A stretch of DNA of 64,000 nt from Desarmillaria ectypa (taxonomy: Eukaryota; Basidiomycota; Agaricomycetes; Agaricales; Physalacriaceae): positions 3,844,001 through 3,908,000 of the forward strand of contig JAUDYN010000004.1 in the NCBI GenBank assembly GCA_030407005.1, read 5' to 3'. Under the pieces are notes generated by a model. It did not search any database. It was given only the letters and a program-made list of their open reading frames with translations, and was not told the origin of the DNA. The translations under genes and the position numbers were made by a program. Shown in pieces: positions 22,301 through 33,527 of this stretch (its first letter is position 1; every line of letters begins with the position of its first letter).

Positions 22301-23692
22301 ATAGCTTAGGTTGAAGCCAATGGGGTTCTACCGAAGGCATATCCCGAGAAGAAAGATCAGAGGGCCCATGCCAAGGTAAATGACGGTATACCGTATATCA
22401 AGTTTTACTTCTCTTCAGAGTAGTTAATAGGCTGATCCATGTATCTCGTAGCGCCAGCTGCTCACGGGCATGGAAACCCGAGGTGAGGACATGTGAATGC
22501 CAAAGCCGACGACGTCGCTCCTTAATCTGTGGCAGTTAATCGTACATCTCAGCGCCAGACCGACATGCAAGGAACAGCGCTCTCATTGGACCACATCAGC
22601 ATGACTTTCGAAGAGCAGAAGAGCAGCAAGCCAAGTTCATTGTGCTACCGATAACTATTGACTAATGTGTCCTTGAAAACCACGGGCGAAAAACAAGATA
22701 CGTGTTGCCAAATCTCGGCCGCGACCGCCGCATCCTTTACAAAGATTGCATTGGTGGAAATTAGGACCTGCCGGAGGCCAACAGAAAGGTGCTGAAAAGG
22801 TTGAAAAGAACACGAGGGTATATTCCAGTAATCTCATTTGAATGGCCCGCATTTTAACACTGAAAGGAGAAGTGGCGACCAGCGCTTGTATTTTGTCCGA
22901 ATAATTGGCGTGAAGCCCCCTGCGGCGTGAGAACGTAAGATGTGAACTCCATTTTCAAAATGTGTATATTATACAAGTAGTTAAAGGCCTAAGATGTCGG
23001 ACGTTCAGGTGAAATTTGTATCTGCGAAATTAAGGACTTGAGGACAAATTCACTATCGATATTCTGGCCGAATCACAATTATAGTGGTCGGGTCAAGTCA
23101 ATCATGATATAGATCCTGAATATAAGTTTATTGCAGGGATGTTCGGAATCCTCACTGTCCCCTACCCTCGTGAACACACACCGACCCCAATTGTGGGCAA
23201 GATCTATTAGATGGGGGGCTCATTTTGTTGCATATGGCCCACGTTCCGGGGTAAGAGCTGAATATTGAGCATGGTTGATGTCACATGGAAGCGGGAGAGC
23301 GACTCCTTCTCATAATTATGAATTACGCCCGAGCACCTGGCGAATATCATGAGCACAGGAACACCTGTGCACGAGTAATGGGGTGAATGGCTAGGCAGTA
23401 TGATCGGTGTCATTGAAGCGTACGTATCCCGGAAGGAAAAGAAGCAGCGGCAAGTAATGCAGCCTGAGGTTGGTATTTCGAAATGCTATCCACATACTCC
23501 TGCTGATACCTATCTCAATCTTACGTTCGTGGGCCGCTAGCAGTTACACACGTAGCCCAGGTATTGTTCCTACGTTATCGCAATCAAATATTTGTCTCAG
23601 GTGATGTCCAATCTGTGAACTGCCATTCGGAACCGTGTTTGTCATGCCTCGATAATCTCGCATCCAAAAATCAAATCGAATATCAGAAATTT

Positions 23693-24812
23693 CTATGATG
23701 AGTTGTATATTTGTTTTGTGAGAATGGCATGGCGCTTCCTAGCAGCAGAAGTACATGTAAGAAGGGCGTCTTGTGAGTCGGTGCCTACTTGAGATATGGA
23801 GATCAACTGGCCCTTTTCGTCAATTACGACCGATATCGTGGTATCGAGGAGAGGTTCCTCGAACGAAGTTGGGTCCGGAAGAATTCGGGACCTAATCCGC
23901 GGTTGAGAAGGAGCAAACGGAGATAACTGATAACTACACACGAATCGAAGACACCAAAAGACAATGCGATCGGAAGGCGTTCAATTTGCAAAGGCGTCAT
24001 CACCTTACGGGAGCATGTCGTATGCCCGATGTCCTCGTTGTACGTCGCTTTAGGAAGTTTGGCTACAGAAGCAAAAAAGAGTGGGTGAACGCACGCTTTT
24101 GGGGGAAGGGGGGAGGGAAGCGTACTGTTTTTGAGAGCTGCGACCATCGCAATGAGGGTAGCATCGAATGCATTTCCGTCGTAGTTTATGCATGTTGCGT
24201 CCACGTAAAGAACCCAGACAGATTTGCCTGGATGGATGCAGAGAGACTCTAGAGGAATGATACCAGAGCTGAGGACGAATGAGATGTCGACGAAGACCCT
24301 TCAATATCGTAAGACCAACCTAACAAGGACCTCATTCAACCTGCCTGAAAGTACCTGTGCCTCTTCTGTCGGGGGACCTGGTTTGAATTTGGGAGAACTT
24401 ATCGCAGGCAAATCCAAATTTGGGACTGAAATAGAGCCGATTCAGACATGTATCCAGGCCAAATGGATTACGGACGTACCCAAAAACCCAACGTTTGGCG
24501 CATCCAGCTCTGGTTCGGCAAGTTCAGCTTTGACACCACATACAACAGTCGTGTCTCCAAGGCGAACGAGTGCAGATCCATTTGCTGTCGAGACCGAGCC
24601 TATGAACCGTAAGAAATCCAGCCTTTCTGGTCGACTCGACGAGGGAGTAATTCACCAACGTTCACGGAAACATCACGCCACGCGTCAAAATCGCGTCCAT
24701 CCGGTCTGGCATTTTCTGCGATGAATCGTTCAAGATAGACGCGCGGATGTAATCTTTGAAAAACGGCGGCCTTCAGAGTGTCTTGTTGTGGTTGAGAAGA
24801 GGTGGATGCCAT
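23693..24812 (-). CDS. RRP43: Exosome core subunit RRP43 (EXOSC8-like, RNase PH fold)
   Basis: Subunit of the hexameric RNase PH-like ring of the RNA exosome, nuclear and cytoplasmic. The start MASTSSQPQQDTLKAAVFQR leads to LHPRVYLERFIAENARPDGR, the family N-terminus. An intron inside SVNVG joins to SVSTANGSALVRLGDTTVVC and GVKAELAEPELDAPN. Later exons give VPNLDLPAISSPKFKPGPPT, SGIIPLESLCIHPGKSVWVL, YVDATCINYDGNAFDATLIA (fold core), ERLPIALSFGVFD, and the C-terminal strand pair LLDTTISVVIDEKGQLISIS. It ends LTKQIYNSS. It lacks phosphorolytic catalytic residues, as expected of eukaryotic exosome ring subunits. Good agreement with RRP43 rather than RRP45 or RRP42 from the N-terminal block. Confidence 0.9.
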
Positions 24813-25339
24813 TTTGGATAGGTCCGTCGGAACTTTGCGAAAAAATCTTCAGTGAGATTATGTAATGTACCGGGCCGATAATACTCGCCGGCCGCCGATT
24901 GGGTGCGCCCCTTCCTTGTTGGGAAAACACGGGCGTTCCGAGCGAATGCTTTGTCATCCTCGTCGGGTGCAAATACTTTTATCGTCAATCCCGAGTCATT
25001 TCCGTTTCAGGTCCTGCCCTGAGAACATTGGCGGGAACGATCGGCCGCAGGCAAAATAATGCTAAACTTTTAGAACAACTCAGGCCTGCCGACAGTCTGG
25101 ATGCGGCTCCAATAACGATCCGCTGGGTTCAACCGCCACCCACAGGCACAGAAATGTGCCTGCAATTGCTCACGGCCGATGGGATACAATCCTCCCGGAT
25201 CAGCAGAAAGTTCGTTTACGTCGTTTACCCAACAATGTTACTGCCTAAAACGATACAGACTTGTAAAAGTTCGTAGCGTCTACGTTCTGTCGTCTTTGGT
25301 TCTCTTCTCCCGAATAAGTTTTTCCGCTGCTAGGCAACC
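24813..25339. other. Intergenic with a GAAA-loop hairpin
   Basis: Upstream of RRP43. The plus-strand frame at 24899-25276 overlaps RRP43's 5' region and is unrecognised. At 25143-25162 there is a perfect hairpin: CAGGCACA, GAAA loop, TGTGCCTG. From about 25210 the DNA is similar to the flank of the ASD gene downstream of its stop. Confidence 0.4.
25143..25162. repeat. Perfect 8-bp hairpin with GAAA loop
   Basis: CAGGCACA, GAAA, TGTGCCTG. It lies in the RRP43 / ASD-duplicate gap. The GNRA-type loop would be stable in RNA; no transcript is known. Confidence 0.6.
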
Positions 25340-25700
25340 ATGACTCCAACGTATCTTCCTGCCCTAGCCCGAGATCTCTGCTTTTAGCTTTGCAACTTCC
25401 GTATTGTCGTAGCGGCTCCAATGGAAACATTATTTTCCAGTCACTACAAACTTAATAACCGCCAACTGCACACCGTCTTGGGTAATTCTGATCGAGCCGT
25501 GGCTGAGGCCCGTCTGGCTCTTCATGTACGTCAATATTTCATTGGTGCGAAGAACAACAAGAGCCTGGGCACCAGGGCTGAGGATCGCTAGAGTCCTCGG
25601 ATTGGGCGGAGGTCTCCGGGCGAGACGGACGGAGACGCGTTCGGTGCGTCCACAAGCACATGATCGCACCAATAATAAAGACGCGTAGGGAGTGCACGTA
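25210..25700 (-). pseudogene. Partial, broken duplicate of the 3' end of the aspartate-semialdehyde dehydrogenase gene
   Basis: Minus-strand pieces TERVSVRLARRPPPNP, RTLAILSPGAQALVV, SQTGLSHGSIRITQDG and VQLAVIKFVV mirror ECVSVRFARRPPPSPQQ and VLDIKFVV of the intact gene about 0.95 kb away. Frames are broken and the N-terminal two thirds are missing. The flank beyond the coding end (around 25210-25350) also matches that of the real gene (26110-26300), so this is a DNA-level tandem duplication, not a retrocopy. Not expected to make enzyme. Confidence 0.8.
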
Positions 25701-26333
25701 CGTCCTCCACACGGGGATAAGACATGGGGATGCCTGTTGTATTTCAATGAAAACCCGGGTTGTCAATGTTGCTGTCTAGAAACTCGTAGTTCCATCTGAG
25801 CCAAGTGGGTGGTATATATTAGGGTTGAACAGAGAACATCTTGTAGGGGAAGCATTCATTTAGAATATCGCCATACAGGGAATAAGATGTGTTCTCAGTT
25901 GTCTTGGTGTCGGCCAAACGAGAAGACTTGGTTGCGATGTGAGCTTGATGGACATTACAAGGCGTCACGTCAAGTCGCGTCATATTACGCGTTCTACCAG
26001 GTTAAGTCTTTTTTTTTGGTGGAGTACGGCAATAGCCCATTAGCAAAGTTAACTTACTATTGGAGAAAACAGGTTAAGTTGTTCGCGTACAATCTTCTCG
26101 GATCAATGCAAAGCAGTTACACCATTTACACAACAATATTACTACCTATAATGGTACAGACGCGTAAGAGTCTGTACTACAGCGCCTACGTGTTCATGTA
26201 TGAGCAGAGCTCTAATGTAACTTGGTGGTACAATTACAGGATTATCGTCATATTCTCTTCTATATTCCTCTCCCACGTACAAATTTTCCACCGCAACACA
26301 ACCGCGACTCCAACATATCTTCCACCCTTAAGT

Positions 26334-27496
26334 CTAGCCCGAAATCACCCCTTTTAGCACGGCGAGTTCCGCGTTGATGATGCTGCTCGTGGCGGCTCCA
26401 ATGGAAACATTATTTGCCAGCACCACAAACTTGATATCCAAAACCTGACACTGTCGAACACGTCCAACCGACACTCCAGCACCATCTTGGTAATACCGAT
26501 CGAGCCGCGGCTGAGGTCGATCTGGCTCTTCGTGTACAACAATGGTTCGTCGCGGTGCAGAAGGACAACCAAGAGCTTGCGCATCAGGGCTGAATACCGC
26601 GAGAGCCTCTCTCACTTGCTGAGGACTGGGCGGAGGTCTCCGGGCGAAGCGGACGGAGACGCATTCAGTGTGTCCATCGATAACAGGCACACGATTGCAG
26701 GAGGCCGATACGCGCAAGGGATGACGAGAATGCATGTCAAATGTTTTGAGGCCGTCATCCGAGTCTGCGATGCCGCCCAAAATTTTGAGCGTCTCCCATT
26801 CCATCTTTTCCTCCTCACTGCCGATATAAGGCACGACATTATCCATGATGTCGAGACTTGCAACTCCGGGGTAGCCGGCACCGGATATTGCCTGCATCGT
26901 GGTGACTAACAATGACTCGATTGGCCCGAATGCCTTTTCGAGGGCAGCTAAAGGTATAACGCAACCTGTAGTCGAGCAGTTGGCATTGGTAACGATGAAT
27001 CCCTTCTTTAGTGGCGGTGAATGCAGCAATTGTTGTTGAGGAATGATGGAAAGATGGGAGGCATTGACAAAAGGAACGATGAGGGGAACATGAGGATCCC
27101 TGCGAAAGTTTTTCGCATTTGAGAAGACGGCAAGCTCTGCCGTCCTGAAAGCGGCCTCTAGTAAATGGGCCGTTAATAAATGAGTGGGAATATAAAGTTT
27201 TACGACATACCAATATCTCCCGCTACATCTGCATCGAGTCCAGAGAAGACGATAGCACAATTCAGAAAATGCTCCGGTTTGCACTCATGCACAATCAGAT
27301 CACGGATACTTGCAGGTATATGAGTGGTCTGTTTCCAATTTGCTGCCTTTGAATAGGGCTTGCCGGCAGATCTCGAGGATGCACCCAAGGCATCAATAAC
27401 GAACCAGGGATGGACAGCCAGGAGCGTGATAAAGCGCTGGCCTACGGTACCCGTTGCACCCAGGATGCCGACCTTGATCTGGTGACCTTCTTGCAT
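26334..27496 (-). CDS. HOM2: Aspartate-semialdehyde dehydrogenase
   Basis: Reduces aspartyl phosphate to aspartate semialdehyde with NADPH, on the path to threonine, methionine and isoleucine; cytosolic. The start MQEGHQIKVGILGATGTVGQ carries the nucleotide-binding GxxGxxG turn; an upstream in-frame Met at 27634 exists but its extension is not family-like. One intron (about 27210-27157) lies between DI and EAAFRTAELAVFSNAKN. The active-site Cys is in TNANCSTTGCVIPL, and HTECVSVRFARRPP is the substrate-binding block. A phase-correct C-terminus ends INAELAVLKGVISG. About 361 residues, normal for the fungal enzyme. It is divergent from EMC6 with 225 bases between starts. Confidence 0.93.
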
Positions 27497-27721
27497 TGTA
27501 TGTCGTGGATACTTGGATAAAAAGCGGCTGGAATTAAAATCAATACTGTCAGAGGTTGCTGAGGCATTATTGAGAGTCATAACTGACGCTGAGACTAGTG
27601 ACGGTGAGCAGTTCCGGTGCGTGTGCCGTTCCACACGTGATGGTCACAGTGACGCCAGAAGAGCTCGGCGGAGTTTTAATCGGACTTCTCCGAGTCCGAC
27701 GCTGGACTCGACAACGACAAC
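27497..27721. promoter_or_regulatory. Bidirectional promoter between HOM2-type gene and EMC6
   Basis: 225 bases between divergent start codons. It must hold both 5' leaders and both core promoters. No TATA box is obvious; the right part is GC-richer (CTCCGAGTCCGACGC). Inferred from layout only. Confidence 0.55.
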
Positions 27722-28069
27722 ATGGCCACATCCGCTGAGGCCGCTGCTCAGCTCATCTACGGGCCCAATGTACAGGCAAATACATCGCTCGTGACCATAA
27801 AATTCTTCTCTTCTTGCTTTTCTGGCGCTGTCGCAGGTATTCTCGGCCTTGAAAATTGGGTTGGGTTCGCCCTGTTCCTCGTATCAACCCTGTTCACGTC
27901 CTTCTGTATTCACACCATCAATTGCCGAGGGAATCCAACCAAGTACATGCCTCGGGGCATGGCAGACCTCGTGAACCCCGGACAGGATAATGCCTTTACC
28001 TTCGTGCTTGTGTGGACTCTATTCTACGGTGCGGGATTCTTATGGTACTTATTTCATAACTGGGACTAA
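27722..28069 (+). CDS. EMC6: ER membrane protein complex subunit 6 (EMC6)
   Basis: Small subunit of the ER membrane insertase EMC. A 115-residue frame without introns: MATSAEAAAQLIYGPNVQAN, then TIKFFSSCFSGAVAGILGLE (helix 1), GFALFLVSTLFTSFCIHTI (helix 2) and AFTFVLVWTLFYGAGFLWYL (helix 3), ending FHNWD. The spacing of three helices, the GILGLENW turn and the terminal pattern are those of the Rab5-interacting/EMC6 family. Confidence 0.9.
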   Translation: MATSAEAAAQLIYGPNVQANTSLVTIKFFSSCFSGAVAGILGLENWVGFALFLVSTLFTSFCIHTINCRGNPTKYMPRGMADLVNPGQDNAFTFVLVWTLFYGAGFLWYLFHNWD

Positions 28070-28755
28070 CGTACAGCATTCCAGGCATCGTCCACGGTGC
28101 GCATCCTGTTCGCAGCGGTGTATTTATAATGAGCGAACATCTCTTCTGTAGTATACGACTAAAGTACCGAAATCTCCAGTCTCCATCAGGAACTTTCTTT
28201 GTACGTTCCATCTCCCCTTATTCATTGCCCCTGTGACCGAATTTTCATAACGGTAGCGTTCCGCGCCAATTTCGAACGGTTGCGATGTGTCTGCGCAGCG
28301 AGTCCATAGAATTATGTCGTCACATCGAAACACTTTTTTTTTTTGCAAAGTTTCCGGCCTAGGTTCATTCGCCGGAAAGAGCGGATACAGTGGAACCGTA
28401 GTATGAATAGATTGCAATCTGATCCATTTTCCGGCATTTTTTGACCTCTCGTGCACGCGGGGTAGTCGTGGCGCAGGTTCATTGGACGTTTGAGGCCTTC
28501 AAGTGCCGATCTTGTGTCGTGATATTATTCTCTTGAAATCAAGGTTCAATCTACAAATCTGCGATTTGATCTCACCGTCCACGCGAGCCCACGCGGCATG
28601 GTCTACACGTGGCGCAGTTGCACCGGCGGTGCTTCCACGTGGAGTCAATCCGCTCCGAGATTCCTTCTTCGAGCTTTCGAGACCACAATAATAATCATGG
28701 TTAAATCACGGCTCGACAAACTTTCCACTTGCTCTATCTCTTCCCCCCTTCCCCC
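28070..28755. other. Intergenic: EMC6 3' flank and DUF6593-gene promoter
   Basis: About 690 bases. It holds a ten-T run near 28327 and no recognisable gene. Minus-strand open frames here are unrecognised and overlap the EMC6 end. Confidence 0.4.
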
Positions 28756-29511
28756 ATGTCTTCCGTCGTCCTCCTTCAATTTGGGTCAGACCCCTTCAGC
28801 TTTCGATTCGAGGACCTCCAGGGCCACCCTGCCTTTACCTTGTGCGTGTTTTTTTGACGTGTTGACTGTCGAGCGCTAGTTTAACGTGTGATGGGGATTG
28901 TCGCCAACAGGATCCTGGTACGGTTGCAAATTCTGCTCTTCGCGGTGCCGAAATTTTGATCGCGCATCACAGGCCTCGCAGTACCCGACGCTGGTCATGA
29001 AACTCACACGAGAAGCCCCCTGGTCGCAGCAACACGCCTCCATCATGGGCCCGTCGAATTCTTTCTTCTACTTTGGCCCCCGCACGTCGCCGGGATACAT
29101 TGTCTATGGTAACAACCCCCTCAACCTCCCAATGTCCCACCTCATGCGTCAGGAGCGGGACAAGAGTTCGTACGTGCCTTTGCCCGTACCTTTTCACGCG
29201 CTAGTAATCAAAGCTCTAGGTCCCGATATTTCACCTCACAGAGCGGGAATAATTATAAGTGGAGAATGACCAACACACGGATGGAGGTAGGTCATGTCGT
29301 TCTCCCGTGGGCACCACACCTCTGATGTGGGCGCTTGCTGCCTTTCTAGTGTATGGATGGTCGGACTCTCCTAGCTTCGTGGGATCTCAGTTCGCCGGAA
29401 GATGATTTCCATGCGCGGCTCACTATCAAACCCTCCGGCCTCCACATTGTCACAGAAATTGTCACGACTCTGATTCTAAATCGAATGGCCCAAGATTTGA
29501 ATTGGCAGTGA
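28756..29511 (+). CDS. DUF6593-type basidiomycete protein
   Basis: Family of unknown function, common in mushroom-forming fungi. The start [20 protein letters not shown] continues LQGHPAFT to a donor at 28842. The central exon carries [20 protein letters not shown] and [17 protein letters not shown]. An intron after ERDKSS (about 29168-29214) leads to [20 protein letters not shown]. After the last intron the exon reads [38 protein letters not shown] and [13 protein letters not shown]. The link between exon 1 and the central exon (28842 to about 28970) is uncertain: the simplest splice meets a stop, so a further small intron or a different donor is needed. The remaining structure is clear. Confidence 0.7.
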
Positions 29512-30505
29512 ACATTCGTTATCATATTCTCATCATGACCTACATATAAGTCCTGTATTATTATTATGTCTACGTTTCGCACTTCAGACCTCTATGCCGA
29601 CACATGTATTAATCCGTCTTCATAATGTGTCATGCATTGTAGCTCGACCACAAACTCTATACTCCTACTTTCTACATACGTTACACGACGTGGTAATCCA
29701 TGAGGTTATACAACGTCCTCGTGCATATGCTGAAGTGACTCCTGAACTTGTTCCCAGGATTCAAGTACGGAATGTGAAGGTGCACTATTGCACCTACGAA
29801 GATACTCGATCAAGAGCACCAATTAAAATCACCGTTCGAAATGTCGTATGCATTGTTTAAAGTTGGTCAAATCTGGTGAGGATCAAAATTTAAACCTGCG
29901 GGTAATCTAAAGAGAGTGGCCCAGAAATTACTCTCTCTTAACAGATACTACGTCGACGACTACGGTGAGTTAGGTCGTAATAGTGAGTTATGAAGAACAT
30001 TTAGCCTGTCATTGATAAGAAGTCCGGGTTAGACTAGGTGCCATTGGATTTAGCTCTTACTGATGTGATGGCAACGCGTCTATTTGCAGAGGACAGCGCA
30101 TAAAAATGGTAACCAAAACGCATATGAACTCAACGACGGTGGACATAAAAAAATAGGAGGAAAATAGCCGAATAAGCAATATATGTTGGCTGTACGGCTT
30201 GGAAGCGGCATGGCAACATTGCCGCCGGTTATACCTAAGCAGATTCATTTTGCACGGTGCCGGCCCACAGCCGCAATAACGTGCTCGCAATAAACCCCAA
30301 CAGGCTAGCGGAGAATAGGCCTAATCAGGTATTGTATGTCTTTCTATCACGTCTTTTGTGACAACATACGCGGTGATAATGCATCGCCGAAGGAGTATCT
30401 CAACTTGCACTGTACATAAAATAAAACGACCTCCGTCGTCAGCACCCTGCATCAGCAACAGAAATTTGACTTCTATCGGCCACACTGGGCTACGCGCGAA
30501 AAATA
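29512..30505. other. Intergenic with a third GC-punctuated repeat-like stretch
   Basis: About 1 kb without a supported gene. At about 30140-30290 a stretch (GGAAGCGGCATGGCAACATT, GCCGCCGG, then GTGCCGG) loosely resembles the modules at 7.6 and 19.7 kb. The remainder is AT-rich and featureless to my reading. Confidence 0.4.
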
Positions 30506-33255
30506 CTACTCTTCCTCTTTACGCAACTCATCCAGCAACTCGCTGAGTCTCCTCCATTCCGGCTCATCTTCAAAGTCCTTACTGCGGCCGACAAAGGTCC
30601 GCACAAGGCTGCGAGCCTGCAATCTCCACTTGAACCCATCCACCCGCGCACCGAAGTTCCTCAAAATGTCTACAATTTCTTCCACCTCCGTGACGGCATC
30701 ACGCCACTTTTCGATTTCTGTCTCGCCCTTCTCCATAGTTCCAGCCGTGCCAAACCGGTAGCCATCGAGGTACGCCTTAAGAGCGTCTTCCCAGCGCGAT
30801 TGCCAAGTCAGCAGCCTTGCATAAGCGTTGAAGATTCGAGAAGACGAAACGCGTGGTAGAATGGTTCGTTCGAAAAGTATTAACACATTTCGAAGTAACC
30901 CGTGGCCTTCGTTGGGGTTTATAGTCGCGTTTGGAATGTCACCGCCTTCCACGGCATCCTCCAAATTTGCTGGAGCTCTTGTCACAGCGTCAACTAACCT
31001 CTCCAGGACCTGCTCGTCGACAGCCTTGGCTCCAGCCTTATCGACTGTCTCTTCGACGACACGGCCGAGTGCTCTACATGCCTCTGCCATCTGTCCCACA
31101 TCCATAGCGACCACCATGTAATTCGACCACATCCGCCAATTGTCATAACTGTGCTTCAACCCTAGTTGAAGAGCCCTAAATGCAAGCATCTTATTTTCAT
31201 ATGGAATAGACTTTGCGGCATCGCTCTTGTAAGTGAATGACGCATTCTGTCGCTTAAGGATTACAAAATTAGCTTGCACTCAACCATGTTTTCTGCCATG
31301 TGACATACCTCCGCATCTTCATCCTTTTCCTGATCGGTGATACGCTCAGAAGATGAGGTACCGATCCGGAGATACATGGTCGCCAAGTTATTCCAGCTCT
31401 CTGCATCCTCTTCATCGATGGCGACACACCGGCTAAACGCGTTTTTAGCACCTTCCCAGTCTTCAATTCGCATACAGGAACATCCTAGGATGAACCAGGA
31501 GCGTGATAAGAGTGGATGTATCGCTACAGCCTTCCTCAGGTAACCAATAGCCTTCTCATATTCCCCCCGTGCGAAATAATATCCCCCCAAAGAACGCACG
31601 GCCCTCCCGGACGTCTGTTTAGAAATCTTCCAGGCACGCTCATAATGATCCACCGCCCTTTCAGGCTCGAGATCACCCAGCAGACAGCACAATTTGGCTT
31701 CCCGTGTGGCGTCGAGTACCTTTCTCCGATCGTCAGACGCGGTTTTCCCTCTGCTAATGATGGCCTCGGACTCAAGCTTGCGCCCTTCGAGAAGGTCTCG
31801 TATGATGATAAGCCCTTTTTCTGGACGTTCCATCGTGACCCAGCACCTGACGACTTCTTCCCACATCTCGAGCCTCTCGAATATTTCCAGAGCGGACCTG
31901 ACGACGCCCAGGCTGATATAGCGCTGGGCAAGTTCCTTCTCCATATCCCACTTGCTGGGGAGGAGGATGGAATGGAAGAAGAGGAGTCTCTCGGAGAGCG
32001 TGGAGTCTGTGGTGGGCATTTGGTCTACTAGGGCTTGGAGTTGAAGGGCTGAACGTTCCACAGTCCTGGTCCGCGTAGACTCCAAGCGGGACCTGAGGAG
32101 TAATGCCATCGTGTGGACGGTCCAATTTCTGGGGTGAGATATGACACGGTCAACATATGGGGACATTTGTTCCGTCGTTAGACCGTGTAATGGGGATGTA
32201 TTTTTGACATTGAGGCAGAGGCCTAGAAGGATACACTGGTCCAAAGGGTGTAGTGCCGGTTGCGAGGATGGATCGAGGTGGTGGAGCCGGGAACCTGATT
32301 GAGACAGATTCGACGAGGTAAACTGCGTTTGCTCTAGGAGCGTGTCATCATTAAGAGGTAATGTTTCCGGAACCTGCACTATATTCAACTCAGCAGTGGT
32401 GTTGGTGGGAGCATCTCCGGAAAGACGACTCTCTGCAAGAAGGACGAGTTGGCTGAGCTCAGTATGCTGGAACTTAGTCCGTTTACCGAGTGCTCCTGTC
32501 AGCTCGTATTCGAGTCCTGTATTCCGCCCTGAACGAATGAAATACTCCACTGCTAACTTATCCTGAGAAAGTAGATGGTGTAGCAGACCTCGCTCAAGGT
32601 GCAGCATCCCTAAAAGCTCCGGGTCGGATGCATACAAAGTCTCCAGCTCTTCGAAGGATCCAAGGGTGTCGGAGGGTATGGAAACAGGCTCATCAAGCAC
32701 CTGCTGGTGAACTAGTTGACTACGCATGCACCACCACAATGAAGTCTTGCAGTATGCAAAAGGAAACTCCAGTAGAATTTGTGCCAAGCGCAGGAACGGT
32801 GCTACTTCGATGAGATGGTATGCGGGCTCTCCACCGTGTGCAAGCTCGGCAATGGATTTTTGGTTTAGGCGCTCCTCGGATACGGAAAACGATGCGTTGG
32901 ACGGTGTAACAATGACTTCAACTGGAGTAACATCTAGATCCGGACCCGTCCAGTTTGCCTGAATGAACGCATGAAGACAGGCGACTGCAATCGTCAAACG
33001 TAAGATTTCCTGATCAGTGCCAGATTCATTTGATAGAGAGGAGTTGGGATCCATGACTGTGCTAAGAGAATCAATCTCGATGTCCTGTGAAACTCTAAAA
33101 AATGTTCTAGCGGGTTGAGACGTGAGGGCATCGCGAAACCGGCCTTCCACCACGGATTTGACTAATGATACCGTGGGATCCTGGGAATCAGGTATCTGAC
33201 TGTTCCATTTCCCCGTCAGGAGCGACTTTTCGAGCAAAGAGAGGTCCACACTCAT
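30506..33255 (-). CDS. TTC27/EMW1-type tetratricopeptide protein
   Basis: Long TPR protein of the TTC27 / yeast Emw1 family, linked in yeast to cell-wall integrity and in animals to nuclear or chaperone complexes. The start MSVDLSLLEKSLLTGKWNSQ is chosen because the region upstream in frame is Asn/Leu-rich leader without conservation. The N-terminal half is helical. Family TPR blocks occur in the C-terminal half: YYFARGEYEKAIGYLRKAVA, WFILGCSCMRIEDWEGAKNA and AESWNNLATMYLRIG. A single intron (about 31312-31258) joins DAE to RQNASFTYKSDAAKSIPYEN, followed by KMLAFRALQLGLKHSYDNWR and MWSNYMVVAMDVG. It ends in an acidic RKEEE. About 900 residues. Divergent from the RRN10-like gene. Confidence 0.88.
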
Positions 33256-33527
33256 CGAATTTTTTTTGCGCAAGTTGATGGTTATTAGCAAGCCGAAATT
33301 TGTGATCACTGATCGGTTCGGAGCCGGAATACGCCACGTGAGTTATCGATGACGGAATGCAAACTTTGTTCCAGAAAAATAACTAGGGCCGCGGTTTCCC
33401 ATTTTGCTCAACCAAAAAAAAAAACACGACAAGAAGCCTTGCCAAAAGGAGCGCCTACGCCTTTCCCGGGACTTTGAGTATTCGTGAAATTGAGGTTCGG
33501 ATAAACCCGAGGCTTCGTTCCCTTCTC
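33256..33527. promoter_or_regulatory. Bidirectional promoter between TTC27 and the RRN10-like gene
   Basis: 272 bases between divergent starts, with an A-tract of about 11 at 33413-33424 near the middle. No TATA box is evident. Role inferred from layout. Confidence 0.5.

Larger units (their letters stand above)
19093..23692. other. 4.6 kb gene-poor interval with decayed coding DNA
   Basis: No intact gene could be built. Between about 19.85 and 22.3 kb the plus strand shows short coding-like stretches broken by stops, for example VELDAGNYFSSSWIPHVGGL, LPLANTNLVPTKIEPLVLTG, SSAHVFFEANVTLSAIAYRL and NPFGTIKWKLKIRNATV. Some splice-like GT...AG pairs remain. This looks like a large dead gene. A very tentative resemblance is to fungal DUF3712-type extracellular proteins. 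A repeat module at about 19.66-19.81 kb and a perfect hairpin at 19834-19855 also lie here. From 22.4 to 23.7 kb I see nothing. Confidence 0.4.

Noticed and set aside
24899..25276. 125-codon plus-strand frame
   Set aside because: Overlaps the RRP43 5' region and part of the ASD flank duplicate; no recognisable protein.
25809..26357. 182-codon plus-strand frame
   Set aside because: Overlaps the 3' flank and end of the ASD gene on the other strand; composition unlike neighbours and no motifs.
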